Shown: positions 1 to 5,635 of the stretch, piece after piece | How the letters are laid out: each line of letters begins with the position of its first letter | How positions within the stretch are numbered: position 1 is the first letter of the stretch | Source of the DNA: Legionella genomosp. 1 | Lineage (GTDB): Bacteria > Pseudomonadota > Gammaproteobacteria > Legionellales > Legionellaceae | DNA: 5,664 nt | Assembly (NCBI GenBank): GCA_945901965.1 | Contig: CAMDMN010000158.1 | Location: 1-5,664, forward strand | Reading direction: 5' to 3' | Position numbers and translations under genes: made by a program | Notes under the pieces: model-generated | The model's input: the letters and a program-made list of their open reading frames with translations, nothing else | Told to the model about the DNA's origin: nothing | The model's database searches: none

Positions 1-13
1 CCAATGCTGAACT

Positions 14-44
14 GGTGGGCACGCTATCGCTTTGCCCACCCTAC
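14..44 (-). repeat. REP-like palindrome downstream of htpG
   Basis: Read on the minus strand, GTAG (44-41) is followed by an 8-bp perfect stem, GGTGGGCA (40-33) pairing with TGCCCACC (21-14), around an 11-base loop AAGCGATAGCG. A GTAG tetranucleotide next to a GC-rich hairpin is the classic layout of REP elements, which RAYT transposases mobilise in other gammaproteobacteria. Its G+C content is far above the surrounding AT-rich sequence. It begins 31 bases after the htpG stop codon. It could stabilise the htpG 3' end, but on that strand no T run follows the stem, so it is not a standard intrinsic terminator. A partner arm may lie outside the window. The hairpin is seen directly; the REP assignment is inference. 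Confidence 0.7.
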
Positions 45-74
45 ATATTTATTTTTCAAAAATTATTACCCAGG

Positions 75-1943
75 CTACGATGCAATAAGCAATTGATTAA
101 CCCGATTAACAAAATCAGCGGGATTATCTAATTGCCCACCTTCAGCAAGAACTGCTTGTTCAAATAGAACTACAGCCCATTGTGAAAAACGCTCGTCATC
201 TTCAATTGAATGCAATCTTTTAATTAAAGCATGCTCAGGATTTATCTCAAATATTGGCTTAGATTCCGGCATTTTCTGCCCAGATGCTTGCAAAATTCTT
301 TGCATTTCTAAGCCCATATCATTTTCATCAGAAACAATACATGCTGGAGAATCAGTCAAGCGCTTTGTAACTTGAACATCTTTAACCCTTTCACCTAAGA
401 TATCTTTGATCTGCTTTAACATAGGAGCATAAGTTTTTTCTTGCTCTTTTGTATCTTCTAAATCATCAAGCTCAACTTTACCTTTGCTTATTGATTGTAG
501 TTTTTTACCTTCAAACTCAGATAAATATCCAACTAACCATTCATCAATACGATCTGATAATAATAAAACTTCTATCCCTTTCTTCTTAAATATTTCTAAA
601 TGAGGACTATTTTTTGCAGCGTTAAAGCTAGAAGCTGCAACATAATAAATTTTGTCTTGTCCTTCTTTCATTCTAGAAACATAATCCACTAATGAATTAG
701 TTTGTTTTTCAGAACCATTAAAGGTTGAAGCAAAACGTAAAAGCTTAGCAATTGCTTCTCGATTAGCTAAATCTTCAACAGGTCCTTCTTTTAAAACTAA
801 ACCGAACTCATCCCAGAACTTTTGGTATGATTCAACGTCATCTTTAGCCATTTTCTCAAGCATAGATAAAATACGTTTAGTACAAGCGCCTCGTATAGAT
901 TCTACTTGTTTATTATCTTGAAGAATCTCTCTTGAAACATTAAGTGGTAAATCACTTGCGTCTATAATACCTTTAACAAAACGTAAATAGCGTGGCAAAA
1001 ATTGTACAGCGTCATCCATAATGAATACACGCTTAACATATAATTTTAACCCATGCTTTGTTTCTTGTTGCCATAAATCAAAGGCTGCATGTGCTGGAAT
1101 ATATAAAAGACTAATATAATCTTGCTTTCCTTCAACATGATTATGTGACCAGGCCAGTGGGTCTTGAAAATCATGCGAAATATGTTTATATAAAGCTTTA
1201 TATTCTTCATCAGTTATTTCAGATTTTTGCAATGTCCATAAAGCAGTAGCCTTATTAACTTTTTCAAAATCAACTTTCTTTTTACCATCTTCTTCAGAAG
1301 CTTCAGCCTTCATTACTATTGGCCAGCAAATATGATCTGAATATTTAGAGATTATAGATTTTAAACGCCAATCTGATAAAAATTCATCTGCATCATCTTT
1401 CATATGCAATATAACTTCAGTTCCTCGGTCTTTTTTCTTTTCATGACCAATGGTAAATTCACCCTCACCATTTGATTCCCAGACAATACCATCTTCAGGA
1501 GCTAATCCCGCTCGTCTTGATTTTACAGTTACTTTATTAGCAACAATATAAGCTGAATAAAATCCAACCCCAAACTGGCCAATTAATTGTGAATCTTTTG
1601 CAGATTCACCAGTTAAATTAGATACAAATGCTTTAGTACCAGATTTAGCAATGGTACCTAAATTTTCAACTGCTTCATCCCAATTTAAGCCAATACCATT
1701 ATCTGAAATGGTTAAAGTCTTAGTTTTCTCATTAAAATCTATTGAGATTTTTAAATCAGAGTCTTTTTCATAAAGTGAAGCATCGGCAAGAGCTAAAAAC
1801 CTTAATTTATCTAGGGCATCTGATGCATTAGAAATTAACTCTCGTAAGAAAATTTCTTTATTAGAATAAAGTGAATGAATAACTAAATGCAGCATTTGCT
1901 TCACTTCAGTTTGAAATCCCATGGTTTGTTGCTTGCTAACCAT
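75..1943 (-). CDS. htpG: Molecular chaperone HtpG (bacterial Hsp90)
   Basis: Cytosolic ATP-dependent Hsp90 chaperone that works as a dimer and remodels client proteins, usually together with DnaK. The protein has 622 residues, against about 624 in E. coli, so it is full length. The N-terminal GHKL ATPase domain (about 1-215) carries the ATP-binding helix EIFLRELISNASDALDKL, with catalytic Glu35 and Asn39. It also has DNGIG at 81-85, the lid/glycine motif GQFGVGF at 122-128, and GTEV at 174-177. The middle domain includes DLPLNVSREIL, with Arg338 in the place of the arginine that contacts the ATP gamma-phosphate. The C-terminal dimerisation domain ends in LLIAS and, as expected in bacteria, has no MEEVD tail. 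Met1 (1943) is chosen over Met8 because AGGAG lies 7 bases upstream and the E. coli protein has a similar short lead before GFQ. It is probably transcribed alone from a heat-shock promoter. No key residue is missing. Confidence 0.98.
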   Translation of the reverse strand: MVSKQQTMGFQTEVKQMLHLVIHSLYSNKEIFLRELISNASDALDKLRFLALADASLYEKDSDLKISIDFNEKTKTLTISDNGIGLNWDEAVENLGTIAKSGTKAFVSNLTGESAKDSQLIGQFGVGFYSAYIVANKVTVKSRRAGLAPEDGIVWESNGEGEFTIGHEKKKDRGTEVILHMKDDADEFLSDWRLKSIISKYSDHICWPIVMKAEASEEDGKKKVDFEKVNKATALWTLQKSEITDEEYKALYKHISHDFQDPLAWSHNHVEGKQDYISLLYIPAHAAFDLWQQETKHGLKLYVKRVFIMDDAVQFLPRYLRFVKGIIDASDLPLNVSREILQDNKQVESIRGACTKRILSMLEKMAKDDVESYQKFWDEFGLVLKEGPVEDLANREAIAKLLRFASTFNGSEKQTNSLVDYVSRMKEGQDKIYYVAASSFNAAKNSPHLEIFKKKGIEVLLLSDRIDEWLVGYLSEFEGKKLQSISKGKVELDDLEDTKEQEKTYAPMLKQIKDILGERVKDVQVTKRLTDSPACIVSDENDMGLEMQRILQASGQKMPESKPIFEINPEHALIKRLHSIEDDERFSQWAVVLFEQAVLAEGGQLDNPADFVNRVNQLLIAS

Positions 1944-1950
1944 TAATAAT

Positions 1951-1955
1951 CTCCT
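1951..1955 (-). promoter_or_regulatory. htpG ribosome binding site
   Basis: A full AGGAG on the minus strand sits 7 bases before the ATG at 1943, the best Shine-Dalgarno match in the window. It supports Met1 rather than the internal Met8 as the start. It overlaps the self-complementary hexamer CCTAGG (1953-1958). Confidence 0.85.
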
Positions 1956-1983
1956 AGGTAAATATTTAAAATATGGTGTGTTA

Positions 1984-2002
1984 AAATCTTAAATTAAGAT
2001 TT
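1984..2002 (-). other. AU-rich hairpin in the htpG 5' leader
   Basis: AAATCTTA (1984-1991) and TAAGATTT (1995-2002) form a perfect 8-bp stem with a 3-base loop. If transcription starts just after the sigma-32-like -10 box, this hairpin lies in the htpG mRNA leader, about 30 bases before the Shine-Dalgarno sequence. With mostly A-U pairs it would be only marginally stable. The surrounding DNA is very AT-rich, so chance is a real possibility. Confidence 0.4.
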
Positions 2003-2020
2003 AATTTATTAATCATTTGT

Positions 2021-2049
2021 TATATGAGGGTTAAATTTAAAATTTCAAT
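2021..2049 (-). promoter_or_regulatory. Candidate sigma-32 (RpoH) heat-shock promoter of htpG
   Basis: On the minus strand, ATTGAAA (2049-2043) matches 6 of 7 positions of the RpoH -35 element CTTGAAA. It is preceded by CC, as in the longer form of the consensus. After a 13-base spacer comes CCTCATATA (2029-2021), which matches 8 of 9 positions when CCCCATNTA is aligned as CCCCATATA. Transcription would start near 2014, giving a leader of about 70 bases. htpG is a classic RpoH target in E. coli, so the position and match agree with known biology. The match is seen directly; use by RpoH is inferred. Confidence 0.68.
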
Positions 2050-2100
2050 GGGTGTGTTTAAATACTTTTATAGGGATAAATATTAGCCTCTGCGTCAGAT

Positions 2101-2207
2101 CGTAGCCTTGATGCAGCGCAGCGTAATCAAGGTTTAGTCCACGTGAATTGATCACGTAACGTCAGAATTAAAAAACCTTGATTATGTTGCGCTGCATCAA
2201 GGCTACG
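2101..2207. repeat. Pair of inverted REP-like arms (REPIN-type element)
   Basis: Two 32-base arms, 2101-2132 and 2176-2207, are inverted copies that differ at only two positions. Adding flanking T/A bases extends the pairing to 35 bp (2101-2135 with 2173-2207). Each arm has its own layout: CGTAG, then CCTTGAT, a 13-base GC-rich loop, then ATCAAGG, so each can also fold alone. The outer ends are GTAG (2102-2105) and CTAC (2203-2206). The central spacer has a further perfect hairpin, ACGTGA (2141-2146) with TCACGT (2152-2157). Two inverted REPs bounded by GTAG/CTAC match the REPIN/BIME design mobilised by RAYT transposases. No transposase is present in the window. It lies 13 bases beyond the DUF4124 stop codon and upstream of the htpG promoter. 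Confidence 0.85.
2170..2202 (-). terminator. Intrinsic terminator of the glnA operon, formed by a REP arm
   Basis: On the minus strand, CCTTGAT (2202-2196), a 13-base loop and ATCAAGG (2182-2176) form a 7-bp stem followed directly by six T residues (2175-2170). This is the usual shape of a Rho-independent terminator, 19 bases after the DUF4124 stop codon. It would separate the glnA unit from htpG. The large loop and only modest GC in the stem weaken it, and the longer pairing between the two repeat arms could compete with it. Confidence 0.6.
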
Positions 2208-2220
2208 TTTTTGTAATAGG

Positions 2221-2754
2221 TTAGTTTAGATTATGAACCATTCCTACTCTTGGAGGCATCATATAGACTTGAATAGGATCGCTAGTTTTAACAACTACTC
2301 CTTTATCGTTAATAACTTCTGCTATTAATGTATGTAAGCCTCGAGTTAACCCTTTAATTGTAAAATTATTAGAACTTATAATGCGCTCATATGGCGAGCC
2401 ATCAACTAATAATTGAATTTTATCTCCACTTTTCAAATCAGGCTCTAAACCAATATTAACTGACACACGCCCTTCTGCATCACGATTCGTTTCCTTATCC
2501 TTTGGCCTAATAAATCTAAGATGTTTATATACAAGCTCCTTTTTAAAGGCTTTAGAATCATCATTAGAAATATCTGCTGAAGATATTTTTGGTGATGAAA
2601 CAACTCTAGATTCTTTAAGTTCTACTACAATAGCCCCAGGCGCCGCTTTATCACTAAAATGAACCGTGCCTTTATCATCAGTCCATTTATAAATTTCGGC
2701 ATATAATGAACTTGATGATAATAAAATTATGAGAAATAAATAGTTAATCTTCAT
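2221..2754 (-). CDS. Secreted DUF4124-domain protein downstream of glnA
   Basis: Protein of 177 residues and unknown function, predicted to be exported. Residues 1-19 form a Sec signal peptide: Lys2, a hydrophobic stretch YLFLIILL, then SSSSLYA with likely cleavage after Ala19. The mature N-terminus EIYKWTDDKGTVHFSDKAAP (20-39) is a typical DUF4124 segment, with the YKW..D.G..H.SD pattern. A low-complexity, charged linker follows (about 45-95). The C-terminal part (about 96-168) reads as a small beta-rich, Ig-like domain: VSVNI, a KSGDKIQLLVDG strand pair, GLTRGLHTLIAEV, and a final PIQVYMMPPRV. I recall similar two-part proteins near glnA in other gammaproteobacteria, but have not checked this. 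The start is 12 bases after the glnA stop, with GAG 7 bases upstream, so it is probably co-transcribed. No catalytic motif is visible; a structural or binding role in the envelope is possible. Confidence 0.85.
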   Translation of the reverse strand: MKINYLFLIILLSSSSLYAEIYKWTDDKGTVHFSDKAAPGAIVVELKESRVVSSPKISSADISNDDSKAFKKELVYKHLRFIRPKDKETNRDAEGRVSVNIGLEPDLKSGDKIQLLVDGSPYERIISSNNFTIKGLTRGLHTLIAEVINDKGVVVKTSDPIQVYMMPPRVGMVHNLN

Positions 2755-2766
2755 TATTTATCTCAG

Positions 2767-4176
2767 TTAACTACTATAATAAAGCTCAAATTCTATAGGA
2801 TGAACTAAGCTTCTAACTTGTGTAATATCTAATTCACGCAATTTAATATAACTTTTGATAAACTCTAAATTAAATACATCGCCCTGCAATAAAAATTCAT
2901 GATCATTATGCAAACTAATCACCGCTTGCTCTAATGAATCTGCAACAGATGGTACGTCAATAAGTTCTTCTGGAGGCAAATCATATAAATCTTTATCAAT
3001 CGGCTCACCTGGATGAATTTTATTTTGAATACCATCAAGACCTGCCATCATCATTGCTGCAAATGCAAGATATGGATTAGCAGTAGGATCAGGAAAACGC
3101 ACTTCAATTCTTCGTCCTTTTGGATTATTGACAAATGGAATGCGAATTGCAGCTGAGCGATTGCGCGCAGAGTAAGCTAATAATACTGGTGCTTCAAATC
3201 CAGGGACTAGGCGTTTATAACTATTAGTTGTAGGATTTGTAAATACATTTAAAGCTCTAGCGTGCTTAATAATACCACCAATATAATATAAGGCAGTTTC
3301 AGAAAGACCTGCATATTGATCCCCTGCAAATATATTAACTCCATCTTTTGATAAAGATTGATGACAATGCATCCCGGAGCCATTATCGCCAACCAAAGGC
3401 TTTGGCATAAATGTTGCTGTTTTACCATAATTATGCGCAACATTATGAACAATATACTTTAATAATTGCAATTCATCCGCTTTTTTAGTCAAACTATTAA
3501 AGCGTGTAGCAACTTCACATTGATTGGCAGTCGCCACTTCATGATGATGAGCCTCAACAGGAATGCCTAAAGACTCAAGTGTTTGACAAATTGCTGAACG
3601 AATATCTTGTGATGAATCTACAGGTGGAACAGGGAAATATCCGCCTTTAATTGCTGGTCGATGGCCAATATTTCCACCCGCAATTTTTTTTCCTGAATTC
3701 CAATTAGCTTCTTCTGAATCAATTTTATAAAAAGAGCCGCTCATACTGGTATTCCATCTAACATCATCAAAGATGAAAAACTCAGGCTCAGGCCCAAAGA
3801 ATGCAACATCAGCAATTCCTGTGGATTGCAAATACGCTTCTGCTCGCATAGCTAATGAACGTGGATCTCTGTCATAACCTAACATGGTTATTGGATCAAC
3901 AATATTACATCGAATAACTAAAGTATTATCTTGATAGAACGGATCAAGAAAGATATTGTCAAGATCAGGTTTTAAACCTAAATCTGATTGGTGAATTTTT
4001 TGCCAGCCTTTGAAAGATGAGCCATCAATCATTTTTCCATTTTCAATAAAATCATCATCAACCGCTGAAACAGGAATAGTAATATGCTGTTCTTTACCTA
4101 AAATATCAGTAAATCGCAGATCAACAAATTTAGCGTCATGTTCCTTAATTGCGGCAAGAACGATATTTTTACTCAT
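2767..4176 (-). CDS. glnA: Glutamine synthetase type I (GSI-beta)
   Basis: Makes glutamine from glutamate, ammonia and ATP in the cytosol, as a dodecamer. With the start at 4176 it has 469 residues, the E. coli length, and its residue numbers match one for one. The beta-grasp domain has DGSSFKGW (51-58). Metal and substrate ligands are Glu130 and Glu132 (FGPEPEFF), Glu213 and Glu221 (HHHEVATANQCE), His270 (NGSGMHCHQS), Arg322, Glu328, Arg340, and Glu358/Arg360 (RRIEVRFPDP). Tyr398 in DLYDLPPEE is the adenylylation site, so activity is probably controlled by GlnE. The longer frame from 4188 adds only MEIK, and its ATG overlaps the Shine-Dalgarno GGAG, which lies 6 bases before the 4176 ATG. 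It probably forms an operon with the DUF4124 gene. No ntrB or ntrC follows, and I see no convincing sigma-54 promoter upstream. Confidence 0.97.
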   Translation of the reverse strand: MSKNIVLAAIKEHDAKFVDLRFTDILGKEQHITIPVSAVDDDFIENGKMIDGSSFKGWQKIHQSDLGLKPDLDNIFLDPFYQDNTLVIRCNIVDPITMLGYDRDPRSLAMRAEAYLQSTGIADVAFFGPEPEFFIFDDVRWNTSMSGSFYKIDSEEANWNSGKKIAGGNIGHRPAIKGGYFPVPPVDSSQDIRSAICQTLESLGIPVEAHHHEVATANQCEVATRFNSLTKKADELQLLKYIVHNVAHNYGKTATFMPKPLVGDNGSGMHCHQSLSKDGVNIFAGDQYAGLSETALYYIGGIIKHARALNVFTNPTTNSYKRLVPGFEAPVLLAYSARNRSAAIRIPFVNNPKGRRIEVRFPDPTANPYLAFAAMMMAGLDGIQNKIHPGEPIDKDLYDLPPEELIDVPSVADSLEQAVISLHNDHEFLLQGDVFNLEFIKSYIKLRELDITQVRSLVHPIEFELYYSS

Positions 4177-4182
4177 TTTAAT

Positions 4183-4186
4183 CTCC
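4183..4186 (-). promoter_or_regulatory. glnA ribosome binding site that sets the start
   Basis: On the minus strand the sequence reads ATATGGAGATTAAAATG. GGAG is 6 bases before the ATG at 4176-4174. The earlier in-frame ATG (4188-4186) shares its last G with this GGAG and has no good Shine-Dalgarno of its own. This decides for the 469-residue product. Confidence 0.8.
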
Positions 4187-4236
4187 ATATTAAAGCAGGC
4201 ATTAGATTTTAATTAATCTTGGTTCGTAAAAACTTA

Positions 4237-4301
4237 CGTAGCGAAGCAATCTATTAACATCAAAGGACGCTGGATTGCTTCCCCTTTGGGTCGCAATGAC
4301 G
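4237..4301. repeat. Degenerate palindromic repeat in the glnA leader region
   Basis: Two inverted parts are visible: GAAGCAATC (4243-4251) and GATTGCTTC (4273-4281), separated by 21 bases. The right half continues to TCGCAATGACG (4291-4301) and can fold alone: ATTGC (4274-4278) pairs with GCAAT (4293-4297) around a nested CCC-TTT-GGG. The left half begins CGTAGCGAAGC but lacks the expected outer part. Read on the minus strand, the right half starts CGTCATTGCGA and ends GAAGCAATCCAG, a dispersed repeat type I recall from Legionellales and other intracellular bacteria (memory, not searched). It lies upstream of glnA, and may be in its leader. Confidence 0.6.
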
Positions 4302-4309
4302 GACTTTGT

Positions 4310-4349
4310 AGTTATTTATGAACGTTTTTCACGACCTTAGTAAATAACT
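4310..4349. repeat. 9-bp inverted repeat in the glnA-gspF divergent spacer
   Basis: AGTTATTTA (4310-4318) and TAAATAACT (4341-4349) are perfect inverted copies separated by 22 bases, so the half-site centres are 31 bases apart, about three helical turns. The spacer holds a small CGT...ACG pairing. It could be a binding site for a dimeric regulator of either flanking gene, or a remnant of the adjacent repeat element. In AT-rich DNA chance cannot be excluded. Confidence 0.4.
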
Positions 4350-4364
4350 TCTAGTCTACCTTAA

Positions 4365-4420
4365 GTGACATATTAAACCCAATAGATTAAACTAGATCAC
4401 AGATAAAATAATTTTATAAT
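4365..4420 (+). promoter_or_regulatory. Candidate sigma-70 promoter sequences for gspF
   Basis: There are two possibilities. The first is GTGACA (4365-4370), 5 of 6 to the -35 consensus, then 17 bases, then TAAACT (4388-4393), 4 of 6 to the -10; it would give a leader of about 36 bases. The second is a perfect TATAAT (4415-4420) with no clear -35 partner, which would start transcription within about 10 bases of the gspF ATG. Neither is strong enough to assert. Confidence 0.3.
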
Positions 4421-4435
4421 TGGTAAAATCTTCTT

Positions 4436-5635
4436 ATGGGTGCATACCAATATCAAGCAATTAATAAATCAGGTAACTCTGCTAAAGGAGTCATTGAAGC
4501 TGACTCCGAAAGACACGCTCGCCAATTACTCAGAGAAAAAAATTTATTCCCTACCTTAGTACAAACATTAAAAAAATCTAACCTTAACAAGCATAAAGAT
4601 AAAATTTCATCTCAAGACTTAGCCTTATTTACGCGTCAATTAGCTACATTACTATCAGCTGGAATTCCAGTTGAAGAGTCTCTTCGTGGTGTTAGTGAAC
4701 AAACTGAAAAAGATAAAATAAAAAAATTAATTATCGGTGTGCGTGCCAAAGTAATGGAGGGATATTCCCTAGCACAAGCGTTAGCTGAGTATCCTTTAGT
4801 TTTTCCAGAACTTTATTGTGCAACGGTCGCAGCAGGAGATCAAACTGGCAAACTTTTTGAAATATTACAAAAATTAGCTGACTATACTGAAGGGCAACAA
4901 AATATAAAACAAAAAATTCAACAAGCATTAATATACCCTGCATTAATGATTGTAATTTCAACAGCAATTATTTCATTTTTATTAACATTTGTTGTACCTA
5001 AAATTATTGAGGTATTTACAACTAGTAATCAATCTTTACCCCAAATGACCATTGTACTAATATCTATAAGTTCTTTTATTAAATCATATGGTATTTATAC
5101 CTTAATTATTTTTGCATTAATTTTCTTAATATTTATTAAAAGTCTAAAAAAACCAAATATACGCTTAATTTGGCATCGTACTCTCTTAAAAATTCCGATT
5201 ATTTCATATTTAATTATAACCATTAATGTATCGCGCTATATTCATACTTTTGCTATTCTTTTTGCATCTGGTGTTAATGTGTTAGAAACTATGAAAGTTT
5301 CAGCAAGTCTTGTTACTAATAATGTAATGAGATTAGCCTTTGAACAAGCCGCTTCTCGAGTACGGGAAGGAACATCGATTAGTATTGCGTTAAAAGAAAC
5401 TGGTTTTATAAATTCCATGGCAACCCATCTTATTGGAAGTGGGGAGAAATCTGGGGAAATTTCAACGATGATGGAACGCGCTGCAATCCATCTAGATAGT
5501 GATCTAAGGCGATTAATTGATACTGCCTTAACTTTACTAGAGCCATTAGTAATTTTACTTATGGGTGGTGTTGTACTATTTATTGTATTAGCAACTTTAC
5601 TACCAATTTTTTCAATGGAGCAACTTGTAACTTAA
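4436..5635 (+). CDS. gspF: Type II secretion system inner-membrane protein GspF
   Basis: Polytopic inner-membrane platform protein of the type II secretion system. It links the cytoplasmic ATPase GspE to assembly of the pseudopilus that drives export of folded exoproteins. The 399 residues match the family length. The N-terminus YQYQAINKSGNSAKGVIEAD is typical of GspF more than of the pilus homologue PilC. Two T2SSF repeats follow, at about 65-190 and 265-390, with the signatures AAGDQTG (132-138) and GSGEKSGE (334-341). Membrane segments lie at about 169-190, 219-235 and 371-391, the last after LLEP. The ATG at 4436 is the only reasonable start, since an in-frame TAA lies at 4424-4426, yet there is no Shine-Dalgarno sequence. 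It is divergent from glnA. In Legionella the equivalent gene (lspF) begins a cluster of pseudopilin genes; here nothing after 5635 is visible to confirm that. Confidence 0.95.
   Translation: MGAYQYQAINKSGNSAKGVIEADSERHARQLLREKNLFPTLVQTLKKSNLNKHKDKISSQDLALFTRQLATLLSAGIPVEESLRGVSEQTEKDKIKKLIIGVRAKVMEGYSLAQALAEYPLVFPELYCATVAAGDQTGKLFEILQKLADYTEGQQNIKQKIQQALIYPALMIVISTAIISFLLTFVVPKIIEVFTTSNQSLPQMTIVLISISSFIKSYGIYTLIIFALIFLIFIKSLKKPNIRLIWHRTLLKIPIISYLIITINVSRYIHTFAILFASGVNVLETMKVSASLVTNNVMRLAFEQAASRVREGTSISIALKETGFINSMATHLIGSGEKSGEISTMMERAAIHLDSDLRRLIDTALTLLEPLVILLMGGVVLFIVLATLLPIFSMEQLVT

Noticed and set aside
51..68. TTTTT-C-AAAAA palindrome just after the htpG stop, considered as a terminator
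   Set aside because: The loop would be one base and the stem purely A-T, so no stable hairpin can form.
1973..2062. Similar direct copies ATGGTGTGTTAAA (1973-1985) and ATGGGTGTGTTTAAA (2048-2062) around the htpG promoter
   Set aside because: They are inexact and short, have no known factor, and the second copy overlaps the -35 box; not enough to call an operator.
2093..2166. Direct repeat CGTCAGA at 2093-2099 and 2160-2166, considered as a target-site duplication
   Set aside because: It flanks only the left arm plus part of the spacer, not the whole inverted element, and seven bases could match by chance.
3249..3452. Minus-strand open frame of 67 codons inside glnA
   Set aside because: It lies wholly within glnA in another frame, has no family resemblance, and glnA is intact and fully conserved there.
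4010..4216. Plus-strand open frame of 68 codons opposite the start of glnA
   Set aside because: It is antisense to conserved glnA codons, lacks a ribosome binding site, and shows no recognisable domain.
4189..4435. Sigma-54 (NtrC-dependent) promoter for glnA
   Set aside because: A GG-N10-GC spacing occurs within the repeat on the minus strand, but the flanking bases do not fit TGGCAC-N5-TTGCA.
4731..4967. Minus-strand open frame of 78 codons opposite gspF
   Set aside because: It is antisense to the conserved first T2SSF repeat; the hydrophobic look follows from the codon content of the real gene.
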